Counted from the first letter of the stretch, positions 1 to 8,888 are shown. The stretch: DNA of 64,000 nucleotides from Ectopseudomonas alcaliphila (GCF_900101755.1 NZ_FNAE01000007.1:62001-126000), one strand, 5' to 3'. Numbers and translations are program-made. The notes: generated from the letters alone by a model not told the origin.

Positions 1-595
1 CGAATACCTTGTGCAGGCGGCGCAGTTCGGCCACCGGGTCGAGGTGATGGTCGACGCGGATGTCCCACAGCGGATACTCCTCCTGGTCGACCACGTAGAT
101 CACTGCCGAGGATTCGCCGTGACGATCGCCGCCGCAGCGGTCGCCAGCGGCCAGGGCTTCGATCAGGCGTTCGATCAGCGGGCGCTTTTCAGCGTGGCGG
201 AAGGCTTCGGCTACTGCATCCAGCACCTGTGGCCCGACCAGCCTGTTGCCCTGTACGGAGAACTGCTCGCCGGCCAGCGAACCGGCCCAGGGAATGCACT
301 TGTCGCCCGTCCAGCAGACGCTGTCACCGTTGGTATCTATCAACGCGCATTGGCGCAGCTCCATGCAGGGATCGGTACCCTTGAGGCGTTCCAGCGCTGC
401 CTTCGCCGAAAGCCCCTGACGCAGCAGCGCCAGGCCATCCAGCCCCAGATAGGGGTTGACCTGCGCCTGGGACGCCACGGCGCCCGCACCAGCCGCTGCG
501 TGGCTGAGCAGCTTGCCCACGGCTGGCATCGCAGTGGCTGCTGCGACGCCGAACTGTCCGCTGCGCGGGCAGCGGGCGATGATGGAAAAGGTCAT
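1..595 (-). CDS. DUF1028 family protein (3' end outside window)
   Basis: Reading the minus strand from an ATG at 595 gives an open frame to the window edge, about 198 residues. It begins MTFSIIARCPRSGQFGVAAA, the N-terminus typical of DUF1028 proteins, which are thought to adopt an Ntn-hydrolase-like fold; the substrate is not known to me. Further family-like features are the AVASQAQVNPYLG stretch and a WTGDKCIPWAG segment. The C-terminus lies outside the window, so I cannot tell whether a C-terminal extension is present. It is divergent from dsdA, with 140 bp between the starts. Confidence 0.85.
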   Translation of the reverse strand, partial: MTFSIIARCPRSGQFGVAAATAMPAVGKLLSHAAAGAGAVASQAQVNPYLGLDGLALLRQGLSAKAALERLKGTDPCMELRQCALIDTNGDSVCWTGDKCIPWAGSLAGEQFSVQGNRLVGPQVLDAVAEAFRHAEKRPLIERLIEALAAGDRCGGDRHGESSAVIYVVDQEEYPLWDIRVDHHLDPVAELRRLHKVF

Positions 596-735
596 GGCGA
601 CTCCTGGGCGATTTTCAGGTTAGGCCATGGCCTGGCGGTTATCGTTCCGCTGGGGGCAGCGTGCGCGGTCTTTGCCAGAGCGCAGCAGGCGTCGTCTAAT
701 GCGCGCTGTCCAGTGCCTGCTATGAGGAACGCCGC

Positions 736-2100
736 ATGATTCTTGGCCAGCCGCTTGCCCAATGGCGCGCGCAATATCCGCTGCTCGACGAGCTGATCGC
801 CCTGCGCGAAACCAGCTGGTTCAACCCGGCCGTGGCGCCCGCTGCCGAGGTGCTGGCCGATGTCGGTTTGAGCGCTGCCGATGTGGCCGATGCCCGCATG
901 CGTCTTGAGCGCTTCGCCCCCTACCTGGCCCGGGTGTTCCCGCAGACGGCCGCCAGCGGCGGCATCATCGAGTCGGACGTAGTGCCCCTGCCGAAGATGC
1001 AGGCGCTGCTGAGTGAAGAGATGCAGGGCGAAGGCGAAATCGGCGCGCTGTGGCTCAAGCGCGACAGCCATCTGCCCATCTCCGGTTCGATCAAGGCCCG
1101 TGGCGGCATCTACGAGGTGCTCAAGCATGCCGAGGACCTGGCGCTGGATGCCGGACTGCTCAGCCTTGACGACGATTACGCCTGCCTCGACAGCGATGCG
1201 ATGCGCGCCTTCTTCGCTGGTTATCAGGTGGCGGTCGGCTCCACCGGTAATCTCGGCCTGTCCATCGGCATCATCAGTGCGCGCCTGGGCTTTCAGGCCA
1301 CGGTGCATATGTCCGCCGATGCGCGCCAGTGGAAGAAGGACAAGCTGCGCGCCCATGGCGTGACCGTGGTCGAGTACGCCAGCGATTACAGCGTCGCGGT
1401 GGAGCAGGGGCGCCGCCAGGCCGAGGCCGATGCGCGCTGCCACTTCGTCGATGACGAGAACTCCAGGCACCTGTTTCTCGGCTATGCGGTGGCCGGCGAA
1501 CGCCTCAAGCAGCAACTGGCAACGGCCGGTGTCGTGGTCGATGCCGAGCATCCGCTGTTCGTCTATCTGCCCTGTGGCGTCGGTGGCGGGCCGGGTGGCG
1601 TGGCGTTCGGCCTGAAGCTGGCGTTCGGCGATGCGGTGCACTGCCTGTTCGCCGAGCCGACCCATTCGCCGTGCATGTTGCTCGGCGTGCATACCGGCCG
1701 GCATGAAGAGCTGGCGGTGCAGGATTTCGGCATCGACAACCGCACCGCAGCCGATGGCCTGGCGGTAGGGCGGCCATCGGGTTTCGTCGGCCGCGCCATG
1801 CAGCGCCTGATCGATGGTTATTACACGGTCAGCGATGAACAACTGTTCCGCTACCTGGCGTTGCTGGAGCAGGCCGAGGGCCAGCGTCTGGAACCTTCGG
1901 CTCTGGCCGGGATGCCGGGTGTACTGCGCGTGCTGGGCGAGCAGCAGGGCTACCGCCAGCGCATGGGCCTGACCCCTCAGCGCATGGCGCAGGCGACCCA
2001 TCTGGTCTGGGCCACCGGCGGCAGTATGGTGCCGCAGGCGGAGATGGACGGTTACCTGGCGCGTGGTCGGCAGCTGTTGCAGGATTCGGGCGAGGATTGA
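736..2100 (+). CDS. dsdA: D-serine ammonia-lyase
   Basis: 454 residues, close to the usual DsdA length. This PLP enzyme converts D-serine to pyruvate and ammonia in the cytoplasm and protects cells from D-serine toxicity. The PLP lysine is in SGSIKARGG (K120), and a glycine-rich phosphate-binding loop PCGVGGGPGG lies near residue 280. The segments FVDDENSRHLFLGYAVA and FGIDNRTAADGLAVGR are also typical of DsdA. The start is supported by a GAGG sequence about 8 bases upstream. No dsdC-type regulator or D-serine permease is adjacent, so control is probably from elsewhere or constitutive. The gene ends beside a REP-like repeat and a terminator facing it. Confidence 0.95.
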   Translation: MILGQPLAQWRAQYPLLDELIALRETSWFNPAVAPAAEVLADVGLSAADVADARMRLERFAPYLARVFPQTAASGGIIESDVVPLPKMQALLSEEMQGEGEIGALWLKRDSHLPISGSIKARGGIYEVLKHAEDLALDAGLLSLDDDYACLDSDAMRAFFAGYQVAVGSTGNLGLSIGIISARLGFQATVHMSADARQWKKDKLRAHGVTVVEYASDYSVAVEQGRRQAEADARCHFVDDENSRHLFLGYAVAGERLKQQLATAGVVVDAEHPLFVYLPCGVGGGPGGVAFGLKLAFGDAVHCLFAEPTHSPCMLLGVHTGRHEELAVQDFGIDNRTAADGLAVGRPSGFVGRAMQRLIDGYYTVSDEQLFRYLALLEQAEGQRLEPSALAGMPGVLRVLGEQQGYRQRMGLTPQRMAQATHLVWATGGSMVPQAEMDGYLARGRQLLQDSGED

Positions 2101-2109
2101 CGCAAGCCC

Positions 2110-2183
2110 GTAGGAGCCCCGCCCCGGGGCGAAGTTTCTCTGCCGTTTGCATAGGCCAATTCGCCGCGGGGCGCGGCTCCTAC
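2110..2183. repeat. REP-type inverted repeat (REPIN-like pair)
   Basis: Two inverted arms: GTAGGAGCC at 2110 followed by CCGCCCCGGGGCGAA, and TTCGCCGCGGGGCGCGGCTCCTAC read in two parts up to 2183. They are separated by about 26 bases. The GTAGGAGCC terminal motif is the common head of Pseudomonas extragenic palindromes. It sits between convergent dsdA and fumA. A second copy of the same family is at 46731-46791. Confidence 0.8.
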
Positions 2184-2212
2184 CCAGGAACGATAAGAGT
2201 AGCGCCTGAAAA

Positions 2213-2242
2213 CGCAGAAGCCCGGCACTTGGCCGGGCTTCT
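2213..2242 (-). terminator. Rho-independent terminator of fumA
   Basis: An 11-bp perfect stem, AGAAGCCCGGC (2216-2226) and GCCGGGCTTCT (2232-2242), with a 5-base loop. Read on the minus strand it is followed by GCGTTTT, a short U-tract, so it fits termination of the fumarase transcript. It may also stop readthrough from dsdA. Confidence 0.8.
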
Positions 2243-2269
2243 GCTAGCAGCTTGAAGCTTGTCGCTGCC

Positions 2270-3793
2270 TTACTTCACTTCCACCGCCAGGCTTTCGGCG
2301 ATCTTCTTGTTCCAGATCGCAGGGCCGGTGATGTGCACCGACTCACCGTTGGTGTCGACCGCGACGGTCACCGGCATGTCTTTGACTTCGAACTCGTAGA
2401 TGGCTTCCATACCCAGTTCTTCGAAGGCCAGCACCTTGGACTTCTTGATCGCCTGGGCGACCAGGTAGGCGGCGCCGCCGACGGCCATCAGGTACACGGC
2501 CTTGTTGTCCTTGATCGCGTCGATGGCGATAGGGCCGCGTTCGGACTTGCCGATCATGCCCAGCAGACCGGTCTGCTCGAGGATCTGACGGGTGAACTTG
2601 TCCATGCGGGTGGCGGTGGTCGGGCCAGCCGGACCAACCACTTCGTCACCGACCGGATCGACCGGGCCGACGTAATAGATGAAGCGACCCTTGAGGTCCA
2701 CCGGCAGCTGTTCGCCCTTGTTCAGCATGTCGACCATGCGCTTGTGCGCAGCGTCGCGGCCGGTGAGCATCTTGCCGTTGAGCAGGACGGTCTCGCCCGG
2801 CTTCCAGCTCTGCACGTCTTCCGGGGTGATCTCGTCGAGGTTGACGCGACGCGCGCTCGGGCCGGCTTCCCAGACGATTTCCGGGTAGGCGTCCAGATCC
2901 GGCGCTTCCAGTTCGGCCGGGCCGGAGCCGTCGAGCACGAAGTGGGCGTGGCGGGTGGCGGCGCAGTTGGGGATCATGCACACCGGCAAGGACGCGGCAT
3001 GGGTCGGGTAGTCCATGATCTTCACGTCGAGCACGGTGGTCAGGCCGCCCAGGCCCTGGGCGCCTATGCCCAGCTGGTTGACCTTCTCGAACAGTTCCAG
3101 GCGCAGCTCTTCGATGCGGTTCTGCGGGCCACGGGCCTGCAGTTCATGGATGTCGATGTGCTCCATCAGCACTTCCTTGGCCATCACTGCCGCTTTTTCG
3201 GCAGTGCCGCCGATGCCGATGCCGAGCATGCCTGGCGGGCACCAGCCGGCGCCCATGGTCGGCACGGTCTTCAGCACCCAGTCGACGATGGAGTCGGACG
3301 GGTTGAGCATGGCCATCTTCGACTTGTTCTCGGAGCCGCCGCCCTTGGCCGCAACGTCCACTTCCACCTTGTCACCGGGGACGATGGAGTAGTGGATCAC
3401 CGCTGGGGTGTTGTCCTTGGTGTTCTTGCGGGCACCTGCCGGGTCGGCCAGGATCGAGGCGCGCAGGACGTTCTCAGGCAGGTTGTAGGCGCGGCGTACG
3501 CCTTCGTTGATCATGTCGTCGACGCTCATGGTGGCGCCGTCCCAGCGCACGTCCATACCGACGCGGATAAACACGGTGACGATGCCGGTGTCCTGGCAGA
3601 TCGGGCGGTGGCCGGTGGCACACATGCGCGAGTTGATCAGGATCTGCGCCATGGAGTCTTTGGCGGCCGGCGACTCTTCCTTCAGGTAGGCCTCGTGCAT
3701 CGCCTGGATGAAGTCGACGGGGTGGTAATAGGAGATGAACTGCAGTGCGTCGGCGACGCTCTGAATCAGGTCGTCCTGCTTGATCACGGTCAT
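2270..3793 (-). CDS. fumA: Class I fumarate hydratase, iron-sulfur type
   Basis: 507 residues, the full length of a class I (oxygen-labile, [4Fe-4S]) fumarase that interconverts fumarate and malate in the TCA cycle. Cysteines at the expected cluster positions are C66 in GHRPICQDTG, C185 in GWCPPG and C277 in IPNCAATRH. The C-terminal beta domain starts around residue 335, and FIYYVGPVDPVGDEVVGPAGPTT is typical of it. The start has a GAGGAGCG ribosome site. It is divergent from the diguanylate cyclase gene across a 465-bp gap, the order I recall for PA4333/PA4332 in P. aeruginosa. Confidence 0.95.
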   Translation of the reverse strand: MTVIKQDDLIQSVADALQFISYYHPVDFIQAMHEAYLKEESPAAKDSMAQILINSRMCATGHRPICQDTGIVTVFIRVGMDVRWDGATMSVDDMINEGVRRAYNLPENVLRASILADPAGARKNTKDNTPAVIHYSIVPGDKVEVDVAAKGGGSENKSKMAMLNPSDSIVDWVLKTVPTMGAGWCPPGMLGIGIGGTAEKAAVMAKEVLMEHIDIHELQARGPQNRIEELRLELFEKVNQLGIGAQGLGGLTTVLDVKIMDYPTHAASLPVCMIPNCAATRHAHFVLDGSGPAELEAPDLDAYPEIVWEAGPSARRVNLDEITPEDVQSWKPGETVLLNGKMLTGRDAAHKRMVDMLNKGEQLPVDLKGRFIYYVGPVDPVGDEVVGPAGPTTATRMDKFTRQILEQTGLLGMIGKSERGPIAIDAIKDNKAVYLMAVGGAAYLVAQAIKKSKVLAFEELGMEAIYEFEVKDMPVTVAVDTNGESVHITGPAIWNKKIAESLAVEVK

Positions 3794-4258
3794 TGGGGCG
3801 CTCCTCTATCAGGGAACATCTACAAGGAAGCGCCGGACAACGACCCGGCGCAACGGCGAAAGGGCAGCTCTGAAAACTACCTTGAACATTTTTCAGAGCC
3901 GCCCAAAAAGGCGCGGCAGTATACCGCAGCCGACTGTGGCGGGCACAGCAGCCGAAGGTCGATGGCAAGTGCAGTGGGCGGTTATCGGGCGCCTGCAAAA
4001 CGACCTCGGCTTTGACTTCCTGCGTCGCTCTACCTCCTGCACCCATGCACTCGTGCATTGCCATCGCCACGTAAAAACAGACGGAACGCCAGTCGGGTCA
4101 AATGCTCATTTGCCGCTTGTAAAAACGGGCGCGACTGCGATCGTTTCCGCCTGTTTTTTCTTGCGATGGCCGCCTCGCCTACATTTTCAGAGGTTTCCCA
4201 CGGCGGCCTAGGTTTTTTGTGATCACAGGGGTAGAGTACGGCCAGATGCCAGTATGGG
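3794..4258. other. 465-bp divergent intergenic region (fumA / diguanylate cyclase)
   Basis: No convincing gene. On the minus strand a TATACT hexamer (within 3912-3925) could be a fumA -10 element, which would leave a leader of about 110 bases. Close to the cyclase start is the perfect palindrome TGTGATCACA (about 4218-4227), too short for a canonical CRP/Vfr site because it has no spacer between the TGTGA and TCACA halves. The open frames through this stretch lack ribosome sites and recognisable protein features. Confidence 0.5.
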
Positions 4259-5395
4259 ATGGAGCCCATGAGCTCAACGACTCGCCGGGGAACGCAACGC
4301 AGCCTGCAGAGCCTCCTGCTCAAACGCTTCGCCATGGCCTTCGCTACCTACGCGATGATGGCGCTCGTCTGCTGGTTCGCTGTGTTCAATGGCCTTTTCC
4401 TCGGTTCGATCAGCACCGCCGGCTGGTTGACCCTGGGCGTGTTCGGCAGTCAATTGGTGTTCCTTTGGCTGTTCCTTTCCGGCCGCAACCTGCGCTGCGA
4501 GGATCCCAGCCTGACCGAAGCCCAGGTGCTGGTGGCACTGGCCTGGCAGCCGCCGGTGCTGGCGCTGTTCGACAGCGCGCGCGGCGTGATGATGGTCTTC
4601 TATGTCCTGATCCTGCTGTTCGGCGTGTTCCAACTGCCGCCGCGGGTGTTCGTGCGTTGCGCCGCCTTCGCCTTCTTCGGCTTCACTGCGATGGTACTGA
4701 TCGAAGCCTACCGCATGCAGTTGGTGGACCCGAGCATGGCCTGGCTGCAGGTGTGGGTGCTGTTCATCCTGCTGGTCTGGTTGTGTCTGTTCTCCAGCTA
4801 CGTGCAGGCCATGCGCAAGCGCATGCGGCAACGCCGCTTCGCCTTGCAGGCGCACCAGGACACGCTGCGCGGGATGATGCGCCAACTCGAAGACCTGGTC
4901 GCCACCGACGAACTCACCGGGCTGTTCAATCGTCGCCATTTCCTGCGTCTGGCCAGCCGCGAACTTGAGCATCTGGGCCGTGGCCGGCAGCACGGCCTGG
5001 CGTTGATCGACCTGGACCATTTCAAGCGAATCAACGATGCTCATGGCCATGCCGCTGGCGACCGGGTGTTGCAAACCTTCGCCGCGGTCGCCCGCGCCTG
5101 TCTGCGCGATGGCGACATCATTGCCCGCTACGGCGGTGAGGAATTCGTCCTGCTATTGCCCAACACCGATGCCGATCAGTTCACCGCCTGCTGCGAGCGC
5201 CTGCGCGAAGCTTTCGCCAAGGCCGAGCCAGTGGGCGTGAAGGTCGACAACCTCAGTCTCTCCGCCGGGATGACGATGCTGGTTGCCGGTGAAGACCTTG
5301 ATGAGGCGCTGCAGCGCGCCGATCAGGCGCTGTATCAGGCCAAGCGCGGCGGGCGCAATCGTTGTGACGCCAGCTGGGAGAACGCGGGTGCCTGA
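4259..5395 (+). CDS. Membrane-anchored diguanylate cyclase (SadC-like by position)
   Basis: 378 residues. The N-terminal half has five or six hydrophobic segments (about residues 20-185), then a basic helix, then a GGDEF domain from DELTGLFNRRHF (about 220) onward. The active-site signature is GGEEF at 292-296, and an RxxD inhibitory site (RDGD) lies five residues before it. It should therefore make c-di-GMP at the inner membrane with product inhibition. The neighbours match the sadC (PA4332) locus, but this protein is clearly shorter than the roughly 487-residue SadC I recall, so the N-terminal sensor may differ. An alternative start is ATG at 4268. It overlaps the next gene by 8 bases. Confidence 0.88.
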   Translation: MEPMSSTTRRGTQRSLQSLLLKRFAMAFATYAMMALVCWFAVFNGLFLGSISTAGWLTLGVFGSQLVFLWLFLSGRNLRCEDPSLTEAQVLVALAWQPPVLALFDSARGVMMVFYVLILLFGVFQLPPRVFVRCAAFAFFGFTAMVLIEAYRMQLVDPSMAWLQVWVLFILLVWLCLFSSYVQAMRKRMRQRRFALQAHQDTLRGMMRQLEDLVATDELTGLFNRRHFLRLASRELEHLGRGRQHGLALIDLDHFKRINDAHGHAAGDRVLQTFAAVARACLRDGDIIARYGGEEFVLLLPNTDADQFTACCERLREAFAKAEPVGVKVDNLSLSAGMTMLVAGEDLDEALQRADQALYQAKRGGRNRCDASWENAGA

Positions 5396-6326
5396 GCTGC
5401 GGGTCGGTGACCAGCGGTTGCAGGTCGCCCAGCAAACCAACTTGCTCGATGCGCTGCTCGGCGGCGCAGTGGCGGTGCCCTACAGCTGTCGCGCCGGTAG
5501 TTGCCACGCCTGCCTGGTGCGCTGCGTGGCTGGCGAGCCGCTGGACCTGCGGCCCGAGGCGCTGGCAGCCGACAAACGCGCCGAGGGCTGGCGTCTGGCT
5601 TGCCAGTGTCAGGTGGTCGGCGATCTGCAGGTCGAACCTTTCGATCCGCAGCGCGATGGCCTGGCAGCCAAGGTCGTCGCCCTGGACTGGCCCAGCCCAC
5701 AGGTTTTGCGCCTGCGCTTGCAGCCGGGGCGGCCGCTGCGCTACCGCCCCGGTCAGCACCTGCTGTTGTGGCACGACCAGGGCGTGGCACGCCCTTATTC
5801 GCTGGCCAGCGTACCGGGCGAGGACGACTGGCTGGAGTTTCATATCGATTGCCGCATGCCCGGTGCGTTCGCCGATGCTGCGCGTCGACTGCAGGTTGGC
5901 GATGCCCTGCGCCTGGGGGAGTTGCGTGGCGGCGCGCTGCACTACGACCCCGACTGGCAGGCGCGGCCCCTCTGGCTGCTGGCCGCCGGTACCGGTCTGG
6001 CGCCGCTGTACGGGGTGTTGCGTGAAGCGCTGCGCCAAGAACATCAGGGTGCCATCCGCCTGCTGCACGTGGCCCACGAGCCGGCCGACCACTACCTGGC
6101 GAGCGAGCTTCAGGCGCTGGCGGCGCAGCACGCCAACCTGCAGGTGGAACTGGTAACAGCGGCGCAGTTGCCGGCTGCTTTGGCCGAACTGCGCCTTGTT
6201 TCGCGGCAGACCCTCGCCTTACTCTGCGGCCATCCCGTGACGGTCGACAGCTTCGCACGGCGCCTCTACATGGCCGGGTTGCCGCGCAGCCAGATGCTCG
6301 CCGACGTCTTTCTCACTCGCGCGTAG
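5388..6326 (+). CDS. Ferredoxin-ferredoxin reductase fusion (2Fe-2S / FAD / NAD)
   Basis: I chose the GTG at 5388, not an upstream ATG, because GGGAG lies 7 bases before it and the ferredoxin domain begins immediately. This gives 312 residues. A plant-type [2Fe-2S] domain has cysteines at 34, 39, 42 and 72 (CRAGSCHAC and later C). It is followed by an FNR module with the flavin motif RPYSLAS (about residue 135) and an NAD-binding AAGTGLAPLYG (about 205). It probably passes electrons from NAD(P)H to an unidentified acceptor in the cytoplasm. The 8-base overlap with the cyclase gene suggests translational coupling. It corresponds in position to PA4331. Confidence 0.88.
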   Translation: MPELRVGDQRLQVAQQTNLLDALLGGAVAVPYSCRAGSCHACLVRCVAGEPLDLRPEALAADKRAEGWRLACQCQVVGDLQVEPFDPQRDGLAAKVVALDWPSPQVLRLRLQPGRPLRYRPGQHLLLWHDQGVARPYSLASVPGEDDWLEFHIDCRMPGAFADAARRLQVGDALRLGELRGGALHYDPDWQARPLWLLAAGTGLAPLYGVLREALRQEHQGAIRLLHVAHEPADHYLASELQALAAQHANLQVELVTAAQLPAALAELRLVSRQTLALLCGHPVTVDSFARRLYMAGLPRSQMLADVFLTRA

Positions 6327-6387
6327 GCTGTGCGGGGCCGACCAGGCCCGGCGCCGATGCGTACGACGCAGCCATTGGAATGCTGGC

Positions 6388-7161
6388 ATGAGCGAACACC
6401 TGCATATCGAACGCGACGGCGGTCTGTTGACCCTGCGCATGCACCGCCCGGACAAGAAGAATGCGTTGACCCGCGCCATGTACGCCGGCATGGCCGAAGT
6501 GCTGGATGAGGCCGAACGCGACCCGAGCGTGCGCGTGGTGCTGCTGAGCGGCGGTGAGGCGTGCTTCACCAGCGGCAACGATGTCGCCGACTTCATCCAG
6601 GCGCCGCCCAGTGGATTGAACAGTGAGGTGTTCCAGTTCATGCGCGCGCTGTTCGAGTTCAGCAAGCCGGTGGTCGCTGCTGTGGCGGGCCCGGCGGTGG
6701 GGATTGGCACCACCTTGCTGCTGCATTGCGATCTGGTCTACGTCAGTCGTGATGCGCAGTTGAAAATGCCCTTCGTCAATCTCGGCTTGTGCCCCGAGTA
6801 CGGCTCCAGCCTGATCCTGCCGCGCTTGCTGGGGCATGCGCGCGCCGCCGAACTGTTGTTGCTCGGCCAGGCCTTCACGGGCGAGCAAGCGGCGGCCTGG
6901 GGGATTGCCAACCTGGCGCTGGAGGATGGCGCCGCGACGCTGAACAAGGCGCGCGAGATGGCGCAGCGTTTTCTCCAGCTGGCGCCATCGGCAGTCGCCG
7001 ACAGCAAGCGCCTGATGCGCGCGCCGGGTCGCGAGGAGCTGCGCAAGGTAATCGAGGAGGAGGGTGCCCTGTTCGGCCAGCGCCTGCGCTCGCCGGAGGC
7101 CATCGAGGCACTGTCGGCTTTCATGCTGCGCAGAAAGCCGGATTTCTCTCGCTTTTCCTGA
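6388..7161 (+). CDS. Enoyl-CoA hydratase/isomerase family protein
   Basis: 257 residues, the length of a single-domain crotonase. The oxyanion-hole segments ACFTSGNDVADF and AAVAGPAVGIGTTLLLHCDL are present. NLGLCPEYGSSLILPR carries the glutamate expected at one catalytic position; the second glutamate is not obvious, so it could be an isomerase rather than a hydratase. The exact acyl-CoA substrate cannot be told from sequence. It lies 61 bases after the ferredoxin reductase, probably in the same operon, and ends 2 bases from a convergent LysR gene. It matches PA4330 in position. Confidence 0.88.
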   Translation: MSEHLHIERDGGLLTLRMHRPDKKNALTRAMYAGMAEVLDEAERDPSVRVVLLSGGEACFTSGNDVADFIQAPPSGLNSEVFQFMRALFEFSKPVVAAVAGPAVGIGTTLLLHCDLVYVSRDAQLKMPFVNLGLCPEYGSSLILPRLLGHARAAELLLLGQAFTGEQAAAWGIANLALEDGAATLNKAREMAQRFLQLAPSAVADSKRLMRAPGREELRKVIEEEGALFGQRLRSPEAIEALSAFMLRRKPDFSRFS

Positions 7162-7162
7162 T

Positions 7163-8071
7163 CTATTCCCAAGGCGGTTCGAGCAGGCGCTGCTGGAGAA
7201 ACTCGCAGAGCGCCACGACCTTGCGTGACGCCCGCCGGGAGCGTGGATACATGGCATAGATTGAGTAAGGCTTGGGGCGCGCCTGAGGCAGTATCTCGAT
7301 CAGCGAGCCGTCTTTCAGATGCTGATGGACCAGGAAACTTGGCAGCAGCGCCAGGCCCTGGCCGGCCAGCACCAGTTCGCGCATGACTTCGCCGTTGTTG
7401 CTGGAAAACCGTCCGCGTGGTGCCACGTTCGCCAGTTCGCCTTGCTCATCGTCGTTTTCGAAGGACCAGAACTGCCGTGAAGCGACGTTGCTGTAGCCGA
7501 TGCAGTCGTGTTCGCGCAGCGCTTCGACATGTTCTGGTGTGCCTCGGCGTTGCAGGTACTCCGGGCTGGCGCAGAGTATCCGGGCGCTGCTGGCGAGCCT
7601 GCGGGCGATCAGCGCGCTGTCGCCGATGCGTGAGATCCGTACGCAGAGGTCATAACCTTCGCGCTCGAAATCGCTGATGCGATCCTCGAGATACAGGCTG
7701 ACTTCCAGTTGCGGATGCAGGCGCATGAATTCGGCGATCAGCGGCGCCAGCCAGAGCGTGCCGAAACTCATCGGCGCCAGCATGTTCAGGCGCCCGCATA
7801 GACCGCTGTCATTGAAGGCTGCCGCCTCGGCTGCTTCGCTCAGTTCCAGTAGCGCCTGCTTGGCCTGTTGGTAGAAGGCCAGGCCGGTGTCGGTCGGTGT
7901 GACCTTGCGCGTCGAACGATGCAGCAGTTTACTAGCAAGACGTTGTTCCAGATCGCTCAAGCGCTTGCTGACCACCGACTTGGATAACGCCAGGTCTTCC
8001 GCTGCCCGGCTGACGCCACCCAGTTCCACCACACGCAGATAGGTTTCGATTTCCTGCAGATCAAGCTTCAT
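7163..8071 (-). CDS. LysR-family transcriptional regulator
   Basis: 302 residues. The N-terminal winged helix-turn-helix (about 1-60) contains LRVVELGGVSRAAEDLALSKSVVSKRLSDLEQRLASKLLHRSTRKVTPT read in parts, and is followed by a LysR effector-binding domain. The KSVVSKRLSDLE style is that of the CrgA/DsdC-like subgroup. It is divergent from the isochorismatase-family gene across 188 bp, the usual arrangement for a LysR regulator and its target. The pair sits between genes that are neighbours in P. aeruginosa (PA4330 and PA4329), so it was probably inserted here. Confidence 0.9.
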   Translation of the reverse strand: MKLDLQEIETYLRVVELGGVSRAAEDLALSKSVVSKRLSDLEQRLASKLLHRSTRKVTPTDTGLAFYQQAKQALLELSEAAEAAAFNDSGLCGRLNMLAPMSFGTLWLAPLIAEFMRLHPQLEVSLYLEDRISDFEREGYDLCVRISRIGDSALIARRLASSARILCASPEYLQRRGTPEHVEALREHDCIGYSNVASRQFWSFENDDEQGELANVAPRGRFSSNNGEVMRELVLAGQGLALLPSFLVHQHLKDGSLIEILPQARPKPYSIYAMYPRSRRASRKVVALCEFLQQRLLEPPWE

Positions 8072-8190
8072 GTGCGGGTATCCCCCGATTCGATGGGGTG
8101 AGGGTAATGCCTTCGCCGAGGTTTTTTGTTCGGTTTTTTCGAAAAGCTATTTTCCCTCTGCGCGGTCGATTGCCAGCGGCCTTGGCCACT

Positions 8191-8235
8191 AGGCTGAGCG
8201 TCCTTCGAGATCGCAACGATCTCGAGGTTCAGCCT
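8191..8235 (+). promoter_or_regulatory. Extended stem-loop in the leader of the isochorismatase gene
   Basis: The inner perfect stem is CGAGATCG (8206-8213) / CGATCTCG (8217-8224) with a CAA loop. It is extended by CCT/AGG, and an outer stem pairs AGGCTGA (8191-8197) with TCAGCCT (8229-8235). It ends 12 bases before the AGGAG ribosome site. It could be a dyad operator for the divergent LysR regulator or a structured mRNA leader; the sequence alone does not decide. Confidence 0.55.
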
Positions 8236-8259
8236 CATCACCCGTACAGGAGTTTTTCC

Positions 8260-8874
8260 ATGGCTTTCACTTACAAGCGTTTGGACAAGGACGATGCCGT
8301 CGTATTGTTAATCGATCACCAGGCGGGTTTGCTCTCGCTGGTGCGCGATTATTCGCCGGACGAGTTCAAGAACAACGTCATGGCGCTGGCGGATATCGCC
8401 AAGTTCTTCAATCTGCCGACCATCCTTACCACCAGCTTCGAGACCGGCCCCAACGGGCCGATCGTCCCGGAGCTCAAGGCCATGTTCCCCGACGCGCCCT
8501 ACATCGCCCGTCCGGGCCAGATCAACGCCTGGGATAACGAGGATTTCGTCAACGCGATCAAGGCCACAGGGCGCAAGCAACTGATCATCGCGGGTGTGGT
8601 CACCGATGTCTGCGTGGCATTTCCCACGCTCTCGGCACTGGAGGCCGGCTATGACGTCTTCGTGGTGACGGACGCTTCCGGCACCTTCAACACCGCCGTG
8701 CGCGATGCCGCGTTAGCGCGCATGGCTCATGCCGGTGCCCAACTGGTCAACTGGTTCAGCGTCGGCGGTGAGCTGCACCGCGACTGGCGTAACGATGTCG
8801 AGGGGTTCGGCGGCATCCTCGGCGGCCACTTGCCGGCTTACGCCAACCTGATTCAGAGCTACAACCAGAAATGA
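8260..8874 (+). CDS. Isochorismatase-family hydrolase, YcaC-like
   Basis: The start at 8260 has AGGAG 7 bases upstream and gives 204 residues; the longer upstream frame has no ribosome site. The cysteine-hydrolase fold is recognised from VVLLIDHQ (D19) and IIAGVVTDVCVAF (C118). An arginine (R84 in ARPGQIN) sits near where many family members have the catalytic lysine. The proximity of D19 and C118 and the AWDNEDFVNAI segment resemble YcaC, whose physiological substrate is uncertain. It is probably controlled by the divergent LysR protein and ends at a strong terminator. Confidence 0.88.
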   Translation: MAFTYKRLDKDDAVVLLIDHQAGLLSLVRDYSPDEFKNNVMALADIAKFFNLPTILTTSFETGPNGPIVPELKAMFPDAPYIARPGQINAWDNEDFVNAIKATGRKQLIIAGVVTDVCVAFPTLSALEAGYDVFVVTDASGTFNTAVRDAALARMAHAGAQLVNWFSVGGELHRDWRNDVEGFGGILGGHLPAYANLIQSYNQK

Positions 8875-8888
8875 AACCAGGCACCTGA

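Noticed and set aside
11..739. Long plus-strand open frame over the window start
   Set aside because: It is antisense to the DUF1028 gene, which has a recognisable N-terminus. The frame is rich in residues typical of high-GC antisense translation.
592..2001. 469-codon minus-strand frame over dsdA
   Set aside because: Fully antisense to dsdA, whose catalytic motifs are clear. The translation shows no domain.
2252..4015. 587-codon plus-strand frame over fumA
   Set aside because: A mirror of the fumarase gene. His/Val/Asp-rich composition without motifs, as expected from the opposite strand of GC-rich coding DNA.
4218..4227. TGTGATCACA palindrome as a CRP/Vfr site
   Set aside because: The two halves abut, whereas CRP-type sites need a six-base spacer between TGTGA and TCACA.
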